Source of the DNA: Tamarix chinensis
Taxonomy: Eukaryota; Streptophyta; Magnoliopsida; Caryophyllales; Tamaricaceae
Direction of reading: 5' to 3'
NCBI GenBank assembly: GCA_030549775.1
Contig: CM060175.1
Span: 40,042,415-40,106,414 of the forward strand
DNA length: 64,000 nucleotides
The notes under the pieces are model-generated. The model did not search any database. It was not told where the DNA came from and saw only the letters and a list, made by a program, of their open reading frames with translations. The stretch's first letter is position 1, and every line of letters begins with the position of its first letter. The translations under genes were made by a program, and so were the position numbers. This document shows positions 11,481 through 24,979 of the stretch, in pieces.

Positions 11481-11529
11481 TTCAATCTCAGGAGAATGAT
11501 TTTCATATCTCGGCCAGATTGCAACTCTC

Positions 11530-11970
11530 ATGTTGAAATTTTTTTATTGCTGTGATTGCAAGTTTGCAATAACTTTTTATTCCGGTTGTGATTGCAAGTT
11601 TGCGATAATTTTTTATTCCAGTTGTTGTGATTGCAAATTTGCAAGTTTGCAATAATTTTTTCATTTGAGATTTTAGGACATATTGATTTTGAAATTTTTT
11701 ACATATTCAAATCTCTGAAATAGCTCGGTTTTCCTTCATTGTTCTTTTGTGATTGCAATTTAGCTCGAAAATTTTTGATTGGGGCAATGATTCTGTTTTT
11801 ATTTGAGATTTGTAGGACGATTCTATGATTGCAAGTTTGCAACTCATATTTGAATTTGATTCTGATTTCGGTTGCTGTGATGGCAAGTTTGCAATTATTT
11901 TTTCATTTGAGATTTCAGGACATATTGATTCTGAAATTTCTTAACATATATGAATCTGAAATTGCTACCA
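11530..11970 (+). repeat. Short interspersed duplications in the hAT-like element
   Basis: The phrase GATTGCAAGTTTGCAATAA recurs with small changes at about 11556, 11590, 11626-11660 and 11828-11900. A longer unit, 'ATTTGAGATTT(T/C)AGGACATATTGATT(T/C)TGAAATTT', appears at about 11664 and again at 11907. It looks like local segmental duplication within the element. Confidence 0.7.
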
Positions 11971-12859
11971 ATGCTGTTATTGATTTTGAATCTCTGATAT
12001 AATTTAGTATGAGATGTCATCGGAAGATTTTAGTATATAATTTTGAATCTCTTATCATTTAGCCAAAGGACATGATTCTCTTGATTCTGTTATTCTGTGT
12101 ACATATAATTTAGTATGAGATGTTATCGGAAATTTGTATTCTGCAATATAAATTTTAACCAATCAAAATTTCTAAACATATTTGAATCTGTAATTGCTGC
12201 TATCCTTATTTTGTTATTGATTTTGATAATATGAAATCTCAGGACATATTGATAATGTCGATTTTGTTATTAATTCCATTGATGCTGTTATTGATTCCGT
12301 TGATTTTGTTATTGGTTTTGTTGATGTTCTTATCCAGGACGAAGACATCATTCTCTTGATTCTGCTGTTATGTGTGCATATAATTTAGCATGAGAAATGT
12401 TATTGGAAATTTGTATTCTACAATCCTTTGATTTCTCTTGTATTTACCCCATTTGCAGCAATCCTTTGTGTTATGCAATCCGTTGATTTCCCTTGTATCT
12501 AATTGAATGGTAACTTCTAAACTAATGTGTTTTGTTTTAAGTTGTTTATGTATGTAAGAGACTTGATGTTGGATTATGTTATTTTGTAATTGTATTTGAT
12601 ATGTAGGAGACTTTTAATATGAAATTATGCTATTTTATGATCTTATATGAATATGTAATGATCACTTTATGATGAAATATACCGTTTTGTGATTCATGAT
12701 ATCTAATATTAAGTATTAAATAATTAAACTATATTTTTAAATAAATGCAGATAGATTTGACTTTAATTGAGTGAACCAGTTGATTCACTGGTCTGACCAT
12801 TAAACCAGTGAACCAGTTACCCAACCGGTTCGATGACCGGTCCGGTTTTTAAAACTATG

Positions 12860-13440
12860 ATATGGACATAAGTGTCAGACATCCTTATGTTAGAGTGATA
12901 TTAGCTAGACTATTGTACTTAGAACAAAGATGATTGAGGAGATGACTTTATAGGTTCAATTGATTCAAGATAAAATGGGAGCAGCTTAGAGTTACCGGAA
13001 GAGTTTTGCAGATCATAGGATTTATAGTGATGGATTTAAGATGGGGTACAGAGTTTTGTTTAGGATTTCACCTATTAAGGGGGTATGGAGATTTGGTCAG
13101 AAGGGTAAACTGAGGCCGAGGTACATTGATCCATATGAGATTCTTCATAGGGTTAGTAAGGTTACATACCACATAGCACTTCCACCAGAGTTAGCTTAAG
13201 TTTATAACATCTTCCACATTTCTTAGTTGATGAGATCGAGCTGGACGATTCTTTATCCTACTATGATAGACCTTTGTAGATTATTGACACTAAGTTATGA
13301 TGAACCTAGATGAGCTTAGTACCACTCGTAAAGATTATTTGGAGCTACCATGGAGCATAAGAAGCAATCTGGGAGACTAAGAAGGATATTTAAGAGTTGC
13401 AACCCGAGTTTTTTTAGCATAGGTATATTTTAAGGATGTA
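12860..13440 (+). pseudogene. Gypsy relic 1 integrase, 3' part
   Basis: The integrase continues after the hAT-like element: QLIQDKMGAA, then [11 protein letters not shown], the C-terminal [17 protein letters not shown] (about 13045-13095) and [27 protein letters not shown] (about 13118-13200). A stretch near 13355-13410 resembles the end of many chromovirus polyproteins ('...R.......NPSFF', cf. '..YPELF'). Stops are numerous. Confidence 0.85.
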
Positions 13441-13550
13441 ATAACTAGTAGTGTAATTTCAACTATTAGAACTTAACCACTGAGATTGCTTTTCTTACAT
13501 CCTTTCTCCTCTTATTTCCTATCCTTGACCTATTAACTTTGGGGACTAAG

Positions 13551-13571
13551 TCTCTTTTAAGGGAGCAGTGA
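13551..13571 (+). other. Polypurine tract of gypsy relic 1
   Basis: TCTTTTAAGGGAGCAGTGA immediately precedes the 3' LTR start TGTAATACC at 13572. It is the plus-strand DNA priming site expected there. Relic 2 has the equivalent tract at 59309-59324. Confidence 0.75.
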
Positions 13572-16256
13572 TGTAATACCTTTAAATTTTGCTAAACCTA
13601 ATCTCATATAATTAATATTTTAATATAATTCTGATCTTGAAATTTTTTTATTCTAGCCTTAATCTAACTCCTTAATCCCAAATCTTAATCTAATCCTAAT
13701 CTTTTACCTGGGTAATTTATATTTCTTAACCTGACCTTAGTTTCGGTAGATTTATATCTTTAATGTTAGCTGTCTTAGCTAATCAAAATTTAATCTAAAC
13801 CCTAACCTCAACATTTTCCTTTTTTCTTTTCTTTCTCCTTTTTCTTTTTCCTACCTCCTTCTTGCACCAATTTCTTATATCCTTCTCCTATCTTGCATGT
13901 GTTTTCCTTACCATCTACAACACATAACCATCACCTCCCACCATCCTCTCCTATCTCATCCCATTAAAAATTTAGCCTCTCCTTTGTACCTTTGCCACTC
14001 CCTCATACCTCTATTATTGTCAATCATCACCATTAGCATCATCATCCTCTGCCACTTTTCCTATCTCTCGCCACCACCTGTACATATATATACCACCTCC
14101 ATCTCTCTTCCTCCCTCATTTTTTTTCCACATTTATTCCATTTTATGTCAAACACATCCCTCTTCCTCCTCCTCCTTCTTCTTCTTTGACCAAAAAACCA
14201 CCACCCCCATGCACAACCACATCCATATCCACTAAGCCCTACCTTATGCTGGGGGATCAACCCCCTCAACCACTCAATCATCCTTCTTCACTGTTACCTT
14301 CCACCGCCGCTATTGTTGCCTTCTTTTCTCATGCATTTTCACCTTTTTGTAAGGCACAATACTCGTGCATGGTTGATCACACAACCTTGCACCATCATCA
14401 CATGCATGTGCATGCTTGCATAGGTAACACATAGCCTTATGCACACCCGTGCATCCCCTATTCTTTCTCACCCATGTGTACGTTGCATACGCATAGCCGT
14501 GCTTCCTTTGCATAACCTACCTTTGTGACTTTCCAACACATGGTCCGAGCATGCACAGCCTACCAAATGCCCGTGCAACGACTTTTTTCATCCATGTATC
14601 CCTTTTTACACACACAAACATCAACCAATCACCACCATAGCTCTACCAGAGCACCACGATAAATTCCACTACACTTCCATGCAACTTAAGCTTCCCTTTG
14701 ACTATGATTATTTCCATTTTTTACCCTCTTTTACCTTAACTTTTCCCTAAATTTTAATCTATAATCCTAATCATATATTATCATGTTTTTGTAGGCGATA
14801 TTATGGTGATATCAGAGGATGATTTATGTTTTTAGAGACCGATTTCCTTGTTGGTAAGGATATATGTTTTAACTAGGAATTTATGCGTATGTGTATGTGT
14901 TTTTATGTTTGACATGTTATATGAATGATGCTATTCGAAGATATGATATCTTGAGAGTAATGAAATTATGAAAGTATGCTTTTAGTATAATGTTGGGTAT
15001 ATATCTATGTAAATAATTAAGGATATATGTCTTGAATTAATATTGGAGATTTGTAAGTATTAGTATTGGGATTTATAAGCCTTGGGAGAAAATAAGCTTT
15101 TTAATAACCCTAAGTGTATTATGTTTATTTGAAGATAATTTCGTGGCCATGTTTAAGTAATCAATTATATGTCTTGCCTATCTATATGAGTCCCACATAA
15201 AAATCTTGAATATATAATCAATTCTAATAAGATAATAATAATTTAAAGTAAAATATCACGCGAGTTAAACCAAGATACATTAGTCCATTTCGTAAGATTA
15301 ATAATAGTGGAACCCCATACTCAACTTGAATGAAAATATGATTAAGCAATAAAGTATTAATGGAAAAGATACTAATTATTTAAAGTGAAATACTACGTGA
15401 GTCAGGACAGAGGTATTGAGTTCGTTCCACCAAATGATAATATTGACTTAGGTGTATTATCTCTGAGAGGTATTTTAGACCATTCCACTAGTTTAAGAAT
15501 ATTGAATCTTGAGTATTTTTGCTCTGAGAGGGGTTGGATATGTTTTAATAGACAATAACTGTGGCTTAGGTGTATTATCTCGAAGCGGTATTTTAGATCA
15601 TTCTACCTTTTTAATAATAATGGGGGTCCCTAACCTTAATGTAAATAAAATATTAGAATATGATATATCTATATAGTGAGATCTGAAGTCAACATTGACC
15701 TTGCACTATTTTAATTATTGCACGTATGCTTACTCGCTAATGTGAACTCACGTATTATGTGTAATCTTGTTTTTATTGCAATATTACCTTAGTTAGTACA
15801 TAGTATACTAATCATATGTTTCATGAGTGTTATTCATTCCTATAAGTAAATGACCTAGATGTATTTGTGCCGATCGATGATGACTGAGTGGATGAGTTTA
15901 CAAGCTTTGATGCTTATCATGTGGATAAGTGATTTTTGTATCATGGTTTTGGGCATAAATTGATGTTATTAGGATATTAGTTCTAATTAGATACCTTTTT
16001 GGACTCTTATATCCCTTTTTTCATTTTGGATTATTGTACTTGAAGTGAACCTCTAAAATTTTATCTAATTTTTATGAAATTTCCCTCATTTTCTATTTAT
16101 CATACTTTACTTTATAATTATTTTTCCTTGTGATTGATGTAAGAAATATATAGTAAGTCGACTTTATGTTAATTATCGTAGTAACATCCAATTATTTGAT
16201 TTATGCTTCCAATTAAAATGAAATTTTTTTAATAGTAAATTTTGGGTTGTTAAACA
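13572..16256 (+). repeat. 3' LTR of gypsy relic 1 (2,685 bp)
   Basis: It starts TGTAATACC after the polypurine tract and ends AATTTTGGGTTGTTAAACA. Inside it has an AT-rich start, a sense-strand C+T-rich part (about 13797-14700) and a region (about 15230-15720) of repeats carrying ATAATAGTGG and 'CTCTGAGAGGTATTTTAGACCATTCCAC'. The solo LTR at 26289-29508 (minus) belongs to the same family: both have a CT-rich leader beginning with an ATGTGTTTT context. Confidence 0.85.
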
Positions 16257-16630
16257 TAGGCCAAGGGTGTTGTCAAGGCAAATTAAATAAGTCATAGGCA
16301 TATGAAATAAACTATGAGGCACAAGTCTAGATATTCAGTCCTACCACTAATGGATAAAACCCATGTGGCACATATAATAACAACAATAAGGAAAGAAAGC
16401 TAAAAACATATGGAGACACATGTCCTACCACAATAAAGGTATAAATAATAATTATAAAAGCAACTTACTCCACTACAAATTAACATTCCACAGGTAAAAA
16501 AATAAACCCATGAAGGATATTACTCAAAAACATAGTAAAATAAGGGCTTGATCCCTTTTACTAAAATACTACTACTAATAATAATATTAGTAAAATAAAA
16601 AAACCAAGTTTAGTAATAATAATAGTGATG

Positions 16631-16672
<42 letters not shown>

Positions 16673-16746
16673 TTCTTAACAACACTAATGTTAAAATATT
16701 TGTATTAATAATAATGGAATAAGAATAATGGAAATTCGAAATAGGA

Positions 16747-16777
<31 letters not shown>

Positions 16778-18660
16778 ACATTTTAATATTAATAATAGTA
16801 ATTATAGAAATAATAAGAAGAAGAATAATAAAATTGAATTAAAGTACAATAGGCTTCAACCCTTAACATAAATAATAGTAAAAAGTACTAATACTAATAA
16901 TAATAATAATGCATATTAAAAATATAAATATTAAGAATAATAATAATAGTATTTATATGCAAATAATTGAAATAAAATAATTTAAGGGTTATAAAAATAG
17001 GGAAAATAGTTGAGATGGTCTAGGGTTCAATCATAGGCTAGTGGGGATAGGCAGAATTGGCGGCGGTGGCCGGAAAAAGAAAAGAAAGAGGGGAAAGTTG
17101 GATGCTGGGAATAAGATAGGGAGAATTAAGATGGGAGTTGGGGTGTTTTGAGTTGCCCAGAAGGAGAGGGACATAATGAGGGTGGCGGCGCACGACGGCG
17201 ATGGTGGTGGCCGAATGGAGGAGAAGGAGAAAGAGAGAGGAGGAGAGGGAAAAAGAGGAAAATAAAGGTATGGGGAGATAGAGGAGGGTCTGCAGAAGAT
17301 TTTGGAGGTGAAAGAAGAGGCAAAAATGGCGGAAGAGGTGGCTAAGGGCGGCGCAAAAGGTGGCGGAGCTGGAAAACAGGTTGGTCGACGAGGTTATTTC
17401 GCACAGCCGGTGTGGCTTGTGCAGGGAGAATCGAGAGATATGGGACATTTGGTTAGCTAGAGGGAGGTGCAAGGAATATTTTGGTAGGCGGAATAGGTGG
17501 TGGTGTTGGCCGAAGGCTGCAGGGCTGCCGTCTAAAAGGGTGGAGGCGAAAAAGGGAAAATTCTGGGTAATGAAAACCAAAGGCTCGATAGAGATTATTA
17601 TGGGGGTATTTATAGAGTGTAAATGAGACTTTAGGGTTTGTGAATGGGATAGAGAGTTGGGCTAGTAGGGTTAGGGTTACCGGCGGTGAGGGTTGGCCGG
17701 TAGAAGTCAAACGGAGCAATGGTTGTTACGTAGGAAGAAAGGGGGAAAATCACGCGAGACAGAAGGGAGGTATAGGTTGGGCTGATGAGGCTGTTGAATC
17801 GGCGAGGGGGAGGGGAAAAATATTCGCCGGATCAACGGCAAAGTTGGCGGCGAAAATCTCAGCTGGCGGCGGAGGTTCCAGGCGACGACGGGGCTGTGCG
17901 AGTGTGAAGGAGGAAGAAGAAGAAAGGTAAGGCTGGACTGGGCGGTCTAAGGAAGAAAGAAAAGAAAGAAAAAGGAGGAGACCGGCAGTTCGGGCGTTGT
18001 TATTAAAACGGGGCAACAATTTGCAGCGTCTAGAGGGGAAATAGAAGAAAAACGCGGCGCGTCGTGGAAGAAGGCAGGAGACGACGCGTGAGCTGGACTG
18101 GGTCTTGCCGAAGGAAGGAAGAAGGGAGGAGTTTGGGCCGTGGGAGATGGCAGCCCAAACGGGAAAAGGAGAGGAAAAAAGAAAAAGAAGGAAAGAAAGA
18201 AAAAAAAATAAAAAAAAGGAAGAAGGAAAAAGGGAAAAATAAAAATAGGAGGGTTGGGTTAAATAAATACATTAAAATATTTGGGATAGTTAAAAGTTAT
18301 AATATTTATATAAAATAATATTTAAATCCCTTTTTAGGCTAAATTAGGATTTTTAAAAGGTTTTCCATAAATTCTATTTTAATTAACAAAACACCCTAAT
18401 TTTCTCCAATTAAATTATTTATAAAATTCATATTAATTTGGAAATAATTTATCCTCCTTATTTTAAATAATTTATTTAATTAATTTCCAAAATAAAATCC
18501 TTAATTAGCTAAAATACCCAAATTTTTCCTAATTAAAATACTTCTAAATTTTTCCTAATAAATTCCTTTTTCTTTTAATAAAAGTAAGTTATTTAAATAA
18601 TTTTTCTAATAAAATATCATTTAAATATAATTTATAAAATTAGAAATTTTCGGGGCATTT
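16257..18660 (-). repeat. Minus-strand LTR (family C), 3' LTR of a lost element
   Basis: On the minus strand an LTR-like start TGTGAAATGCCCCGAAAATTTC begins near 18660 and is preceded by a purine-rich tract (TGAGGGAGAAA), the arrangement of a 3' LTR. Downstream come an AT-rich part, a strongly C+T-rich sense strand (about 18250 down to 17040) and A/T trinucleotide repeats. The right edge of gypsy relic 1 truncates it at 16256. Open frames here (180 codons at 17038-17580, for example) are low-complexity Leu/Ser/Pro/His strings and are not called as genes. Confidence 0.65.
16630..16945. repeat. (TAA)n microsatellites
   Basis: A pure run of about 40 bp of the AAT/ATA triplet lies at 16630-16670, with further runs at about 16747-16774 and 16895-16910 in otherwise AAT-rich DNA. 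The equivalent position of the minus-strand family-A LTR (44100-44400) also holds triplet repeats. Confidence 0.9.
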
Positions 18661-18664
18661 CACA

Positions 18665-20500
18665 TTTCTCCCTCAGAATATCATTCTTTAATTTGGTGGT
18701 AATTATCCTATTCCACTATCTTCATTTTCATATGCATCACTTAGGGTCACTAACAACTACCTATGAAAAGCTTTACCACTCAAGGTTAACCAAACAACTA
18801 GTCTGAAAAGCCTTTCACCACTTAGGGTTATATAAATAACTTGACATTAAAGGTTGAGGTTAAGGATTATGCCATAGGCATAATATGCAGAAGCTAGGTA
18901 ATAGGCCATAACCTTGTAACAAATAATATCTAACCTGAACAGGCTGAGGTTACCTTAGCAGCCGTGACCTTATAATACATGACTAATTAATTCTAATGTT
19001 AATCATTTAATTCCAATTATATAATAGTTCACATAAGTTTAGCAACCAAATTTATAGTCAATGATCAAACAAAAAGTCAACTACAATTAAATTAAGGTCA
19101 TTCTATTCTCATTTAATCATTTCTTTGACAAATAAACCATCATAGATCATACAACAACATAATGGAATGAAGTTAAGACAATAAATCTAAAATAAGATGA
19201 ACCAGAATTAATTAAAATGAATGACCTTGAACCATCACAAAATGCCATAATGACCAAAGAATATATTTCAAGGTCACAAAATTTGAATCTAGAGGTGGTA
19301 AACCACTTACAATGCCAAAACAAATTAATTACGAGATTTGTTTTATAAAAAACAAACATGATTCACTAGGAAAAAGTTAAACTTCGATTAAATTTTCTCA
19401 AAATAACAACCTATAATCCCAAAAGACTATATAATGGGCTATATAATATAATGGGATAAAACATCGGATATATTTGAGTTATAAATTACTAAACAAGGCA
19501 ATATGCCATTTTTATAAAAATCACTATTTATGGTCAATAGTTTAAGTTGACAATCAATTTAAATAGTTAAAGTAGATGGTTAAGGTCATGGTTAATGGTT
19601 AACCTTTGACTTTAAATATTTACATATTCAACATTTTACCATTTCAAGGTTAATATGGTCATTTTATGTAAATCAAAGATTAATCTTTTGTTTACCATAA
19701 ATAAAAATGATTAATTCTTTAATAAACTTATGGTGATTGATGGATAATTAGCAAATAAAAGTTTGAATATTCATGTAGAACATCAATAACATTTAAAATC
19801 ATTTTAGTAAGCTCTATTAAACTTTATTTAATTAGAACATAAGTTTTACTAATCCAAATGATAATATCTTTTTAAGCTTTAGTGTAATAGATTTAATAAC
19901 CCAAATACTCAAGAAAGGGTGGGGTTGAATTGAGTATTTACATTGTCAAAATTCCAAAAGAATTGAAATGACCCATTAAAAATCCCTATTGTAAAAGTGT
20001 AAACTTAGTTTTAAGATTTTTGGGATTCATCTAGTAATAATTTGGAATATCCAAAAGTTTCCCTTCTGATTTTTTTTTTAAATTAAGGTCTTATGTAATC
20101 GAAATACAAGCAACTAAGAAAAATTAGAGTACTATCATCGTACATAGTTAAAGATACACAATTCATTGTTTGTATCATGCTAATTATAAAACTATGAAAC
20201 CAAGAAAACCAAATATAAGTAAAAAGAAGATACATAAATAACATAAGGATAGAAGTAATTTAGTTATGGATCCAAAAGTATGGCTGAGAACCCAATGTTA
20301 AGATGAGGTGGAAATGATCAAAGAGATTTTTAATTATCTAAGAGGGAAACTAAAAAAATGACATAAGACAAATCTTGCGTTGGATAGAGTGACTCTATCC
20401 AATCACATGAATGTCCTACAAAAGGGTTAGACAATTGCAAACTACTCTTACCTAAAAAAGGTCTTCTATTTATGGGATTTAGTAATTGAATAAATAAACA
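18665..20500. other. Unassigned AT-rich stretch
   Basis: No protein domain or LTR terminus is recognisable. If the LTR at 16257-18660 is a 3' LTR, this would be its element's interior, but I find no pol motif on the minus strand. A TACTCAAG-AAAGGGTGGGGTTGAATTGAGTA phrase near 19905-19940 resembles a motif common in plant repeats. Confidence 0.35.
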
Positions 20501-23489
20501 AGCCCATCAAGATGCTATGTACTTAGTAAACCAATTTGCATTTGCATGTAATTTGAGCCATTAAAGGATATGCAACACCGTAAGTTAGGATAACACATTA
20601 TAAAGTATAATAGGTTCTCATACTTACACTTAGGCATATGGGCATATTATGGAACAATTTTTTAGTCATATACACATTAACACTAGATGTATATAGAATT
20701 CATGTGGATAAAATTCATGAACAAGTGAATATATTTAACCTCACTAATGATATGTATGCCATACACTTTGTGAATTTATCATGGATATTATTAGAAAAAC
20801 TTAGCATGGTAGTTACCAAAAAGAGAATACGTGATCATTTTAAGAGATTATTAGGGTTTATAATTATTATCTTAAATAATTACGGTCTCATATTCCATAT
20901 ATGTTTAAAAATATCAAACGAGAAAACTAATTTCTCCACCATGAAGTGAGTCATGATACCACTATAGAATAGAAGATTCCCACTACTAATAATAATAGGA
21001 CTTGAAGTCCTAGCCATTATATTGTAAGGTATCCTAACCTTTAAGTGTCGAGCCCCTTAAGTACACTCATAGGTAAACCATAAGGTGAGAGAAGTACCAA
21101 AACTAAGGTTCCCTCGCCTGTATACGTATGGCCATAAGCGCATATATTAGCTACCTTTGATTAACTACTCTGAGAGTCAGATAAATGAAGGCTCAAATTA
21201 GCCATCTTTCCCTTTAAGTAATTAGTATTTTGATTAAAGAGATATACTCACCTTATAGGACAAAAAACAACATGGCCATCATTTTGCCCTTTTGAGGACT
21301 TGACATTTCCATTTCTTACCCATTTATAGAATCTGAAGTGATATCTCAACCATTTAACAAATTAGGCCAAATTATTACTTAGTTAATTTATATAACATTT
21401 ATTCATTATTAAAAGTTTAGGTCAAAGCCTAAGACTAATGTCAAAACATCGTTAAAAATCCAAGGGTAAATCAAAAGAGAACAATAAAAAGTCCCTACAA
21501 ACTTGTTGTTTACTTCCCAAAACTAGTGGACTAGTTTGGGATTACAACAAGAACATAAAACAATTTAGATTAGACAATCAGTTGGCTACTTTTGAGACAA
21601 GTCAAACCAGTTGAAAGGTTCCATCCAAAACAAGTTGGTTGCTTGTCTACAAAAATAAAACCATAGAATTATTAAATTATTTAATTAGCTACTTAAAATA
21701 GCTGACTAATTCTTACCAAATAGTTCATTAGTCATCTGTAAGGAACAACACACACATCTACACACGATTTCTTAGAACCAAATGACTAATGGGTGAAGCC
21801 AACTAATTGGTAAACCAATTGGCCGGTCCTCGCCCAAACTAATTGACTATTTTTTTTAGGAAAATAACTTACATATTCAGTTTGAGGCTAAATCATGTGT
21901 TTCTACTCCATTTTAATCATCCTTATCATGCGTACAAACTACCCTACTACTCTAAATCTCATGCCTACCATGTTATTTACTTTAAAATGCTAAATTTATA
22001 CAAGACATCAAGAATCATGCTTTATCACACTAAATTAATTAATGCTAAAATTTAATGGAGTCTTCTATCTTCTTAAATGCCACTTAGATCATACGCCCTA
22101 GAGATATATCATTCTAAGAATGCATAAATGGCCCTAATTTCATGTTTATCTACTCATATTTGCATATCATCACCATTACTATACTAAGTGTCACATTTCT
22201 TCACTGATAGACATGGTATCACAACAATCACATTATAAAACATCCTTTTTGTCCCATTCATTAAATATATGGACAATAATGATTTACCTCTACAACTAGA
22301 AAGAATCATAAAAGAAGAGAAAAAGGGCATTACTTTAACTAGGAAGTCCAAAACTCTCCAACCACTAGAGTACTTGAAGAAAAAAAAATAAAAACTTATA
22401 AATTTCATAAAAACATATAAATTTCTTCAAAAAAAGCTTAAATTTATGTTTAGGGTTAGAGAAGCAAATTACTCAACATTTTGAATTAGGGGAAAAAAGA
22501 AGAAAAACTCAATTCCCTAACCTTTTTTAAATCTAACTATCTCTTTTTGAGAGGGAAAACAAGAGAGATATAGGAAAAGAATTGGAGAGGAGAGAATATG
22601 AGAAAATAAGATCAAAGAGAGATAAGAAACTCAGTAGTTTAGAGAATCAATGAGTTGGTGGAGAAGTTCTAGCACTTTAAGAAGAGAATAAGGGGGAAAA
22701 GAGAAAATGAGGATAGGGTTTGAAAGAGTGAGTGGATCAAGGAACTAATAGCCATGAAAAATCTACCTAAAACCCTAGACTAATTGGTAAAGGTGTGATG
22801 TAGAGAAAAGTTCATACCTAACCTAAAATGGTGAATAAAAAGAGTTCCTTAGAAAATAAGGTAACCTCTTCTTAGTAAAGAAGGGAAAATGTGACAAAGG
22901 AGAGCTATGATGGAATCAAGAAGCTTGGCAGATGATTTTGCAAGAAAATCACATGAAAAATCAATGGTATGATAGAGGGGATAAAAAAAGGAAAAAGAAT
23001 ATAAGGAGGAATAAGGTCATCAAGGGACTTTTGTGCTTATATGGTCCCATCTCAATTTTAAGTGGTTTAATGTTTGAATAAAGGGTGATAAAAATCCTAA
23101 AAATGATTTTTAAACTCCTCAAAACACAATTAACAAGGTGTAAGATTATTTGAAAAGGATTTCAGTCTAAATTGAGAACAAAAACTCCACATCAAACAAA
23201 CTAGTTGATTGGTATGATCAAACTAATCAAATGGTTATGCTAGTGGATTGGTCTAGTAAAGCTAGTTCGTTAGTTCTTCTAGAACATAAACCTAAGGATA
23301 GATAAACTATTTTACTTGTTTATGTAAAAATAGCCAACTAGTTTCTACAAAATCTAAGCCTTCTATCAAAACTCAAACATCAAGAAAGAAGTTTTAAAAC
23401 ACATGTCCTACCTAAGATTGAAACAACTTAAATCACGCTTAGAAACACAAATAAACACTCATTAAAGGGCCTTAAATTAGGATAATACA
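20500..23489 (-). repeat. Degenerate minus-strand LTR related to family B
   Basis: The right end reads TGTATTATCCTAATTTAAGG on the minus strand, comparable to family-B starts (TGTGATACCC, TGTAATACCC). The interior has the family-B traits: a cluster of CAACTAGTTG-like words at 21540-21850 and 23190-23350, and a purine-rich plus strand (pyrimidine-rich sense) at 22480-23000. The left boundary is not resolved. Open frames here are AT-rich noise. Confidence 0.5.
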
Positions 23490-24979
23490 ACACTACTATG
23501 GCATGTTGTCATATAAATTGATAGTAGGGTTCAAATCTAAAAGGAATAGATAGAATAAGATATTCTATAATTAATGTCAAAACTCGGGTTTTTTTTATTA
23601 TCAATTTTACTTCTACGATTAATTATTATTCTAATGCTAATTTATATAACACATGACTCACAAATAAACAAATGAGGGTATGAGGTATTCAAATATGAGA
23701 TTAAGGAATCAAACAATCATTTGAAAAAATGGATCATTCTATGTGCTTTAATGTTGATTTATGAAAACTTATAAAAATTAATATCCTAGCTTTCATTCAA
23801 TGAAATAAATCAAACAAGCTCATGATTTATTATCTAACCAAGTAATAACCTAGATTAAGAATACTTTATTTAATCAAAAATAACATTAATGAACAAATAT
23901 AGTTAACAAAAATCATAACCACATAAGCTTAGAGTATTAAATTATATAGATGAATAAACAAGATCAATAAATGTTCTCTTGTTACTTTAGAGATGTGAAT
24001 TAATAATTGTGGATTAATAACATCATCTTAGCATTTGAATATAATCTAAATTGATTAGGTGATCAATCTAATTGATTAATATTTTTAATCTTTGATCAAT
24101 GATCATTTAAAACAATTTATCTATCTAATTAAATGCACGTAGAACCTATAACTGAAGTTAATATTTAAATATGAGATCATAATTCATGATATATTCCTCC
24201 TATCATTTATAAATTCTATTCTAACATATTATTTATGAAGAGAAAGTATAATAGTTCACAATGACTAACATTCATCATTTAATTGTCGACTACAAAAAAT
24301 AATGAATTCAATAACATAATAAAAGAAATAATTGAATAAGGAATTACTACTTGCATTCAATGAAATCAAAATTTCAAGTACATGAGCAAGTCTAAGAGAT
24401 AACTTATCATCATTGATTCAATTACCTTCAATCTTCTATTTGATTGAAAAAGAGAATTCAAGAGTTTTTAGAATAGAGAATACTAAGTATTAAAGAGAGA
24501 AAGTATTTCGTCTTCTAAAACTCAAGAACAAACTCTTTTTATATAGAGTCAAACTAGTAAATAAAAGAGAAAAGACCATGCAAATAGTTATGAAAAATAT
24601 AAGGAAAATATACCACGTGGGTCTCCTATGTTTATTTCTAAACTCTCAACTTGGAAGAATTTTTATTAATAAATTAACACTAGGGCCCTTTGTTTTTCTC
24701 CAACACTTTCTTTCACAATTCTTCACTTTTGCTTCTCATGATGAATTTAGGTATAAGCCATAACTAATCTTTATATATTTAATTCTAGGTTCTCCTATGC
24801 ATTATTGCCTTCATGCTTCTTTTCTCTTGATTTATCTTATGCTTTCTTTGTTTTTCATTTGCAACTAAAAATTTAATCAAAATATAAAACACAAATATAA
24901 GGATTAAATCTAGTATAATCAATGAGGAAATTATGACCTAATTGCACAAATTATTCACATATTAAACCTACATATAATA
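23490..24979. other. AT-rich stretch with a minus-strand TATA-like site
   Basis: This very AT-rich region has no coding signal. On the minus strand a TGTTGGAGAAA stretch near 24704, 160 bases upstream of CTATATAAAAAGAG (about 24532-24545), is reminiscent of a Copia-type LTR with its TATA box. I could not find its other end or a target duplication. Confidence 0.35.

Larger units (their letters stand above)
10873..12859. mobile_element. hAT-like non-autonomous DNA transposon, 1,987 bp
   Basis: The ends form terminal inverted repeats, CATAGTAATAAAAACCGG on the left and CATAGTTTTAAAAACCGG on the right when inverted. The 8 bp flanks ATACAGAC (10865-10872) and ATATGGAC (12860-12867) agree at 6 of 8 positions. 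The two mismatches are transitions, so this looks like an aged hAT-type target duplication. Subterminal regions are crowded with AACCGG/CCGGTT words. The interior has a short GC-richer segment (11160-11480) and an AT-rich part with repeated phrases such as TTGCAAGTTTGCAATAA. No transposase frame is present. Removing it restores the integrase frame. Confidence 0.82.
6000..16256 (+). mobile_element. Ty3/gypsy chromovirus relic 1
   Basis: Gag, protease, reverse transcriptase, RNase H and integrase relics follow in gypsy order on the plus strand, between a partial 5' LTR ending at 6747 and a 2.7 kb 3' LTR starting at 13572. A hAT-like element (10873-12859) interrupts the integrase. Stops and frameshifts occur in every domain. 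The protein motifs and the integrase C-terminus ([17 protein letters not shown] near 13050-13100) point to a chromovirus lineage, perhaps Tekay-like. No target duplication was found because the 5' LTR start is not identifiable. Confidence 0.9.

Noticed and set aside
17038..17580. 180-codon minus-strand frame as a host gene
   Set aside because: It lies in the pyrimidine-rich part of a minus-strand LTR, is low complexity, and has overlapping open frames in several other phases.
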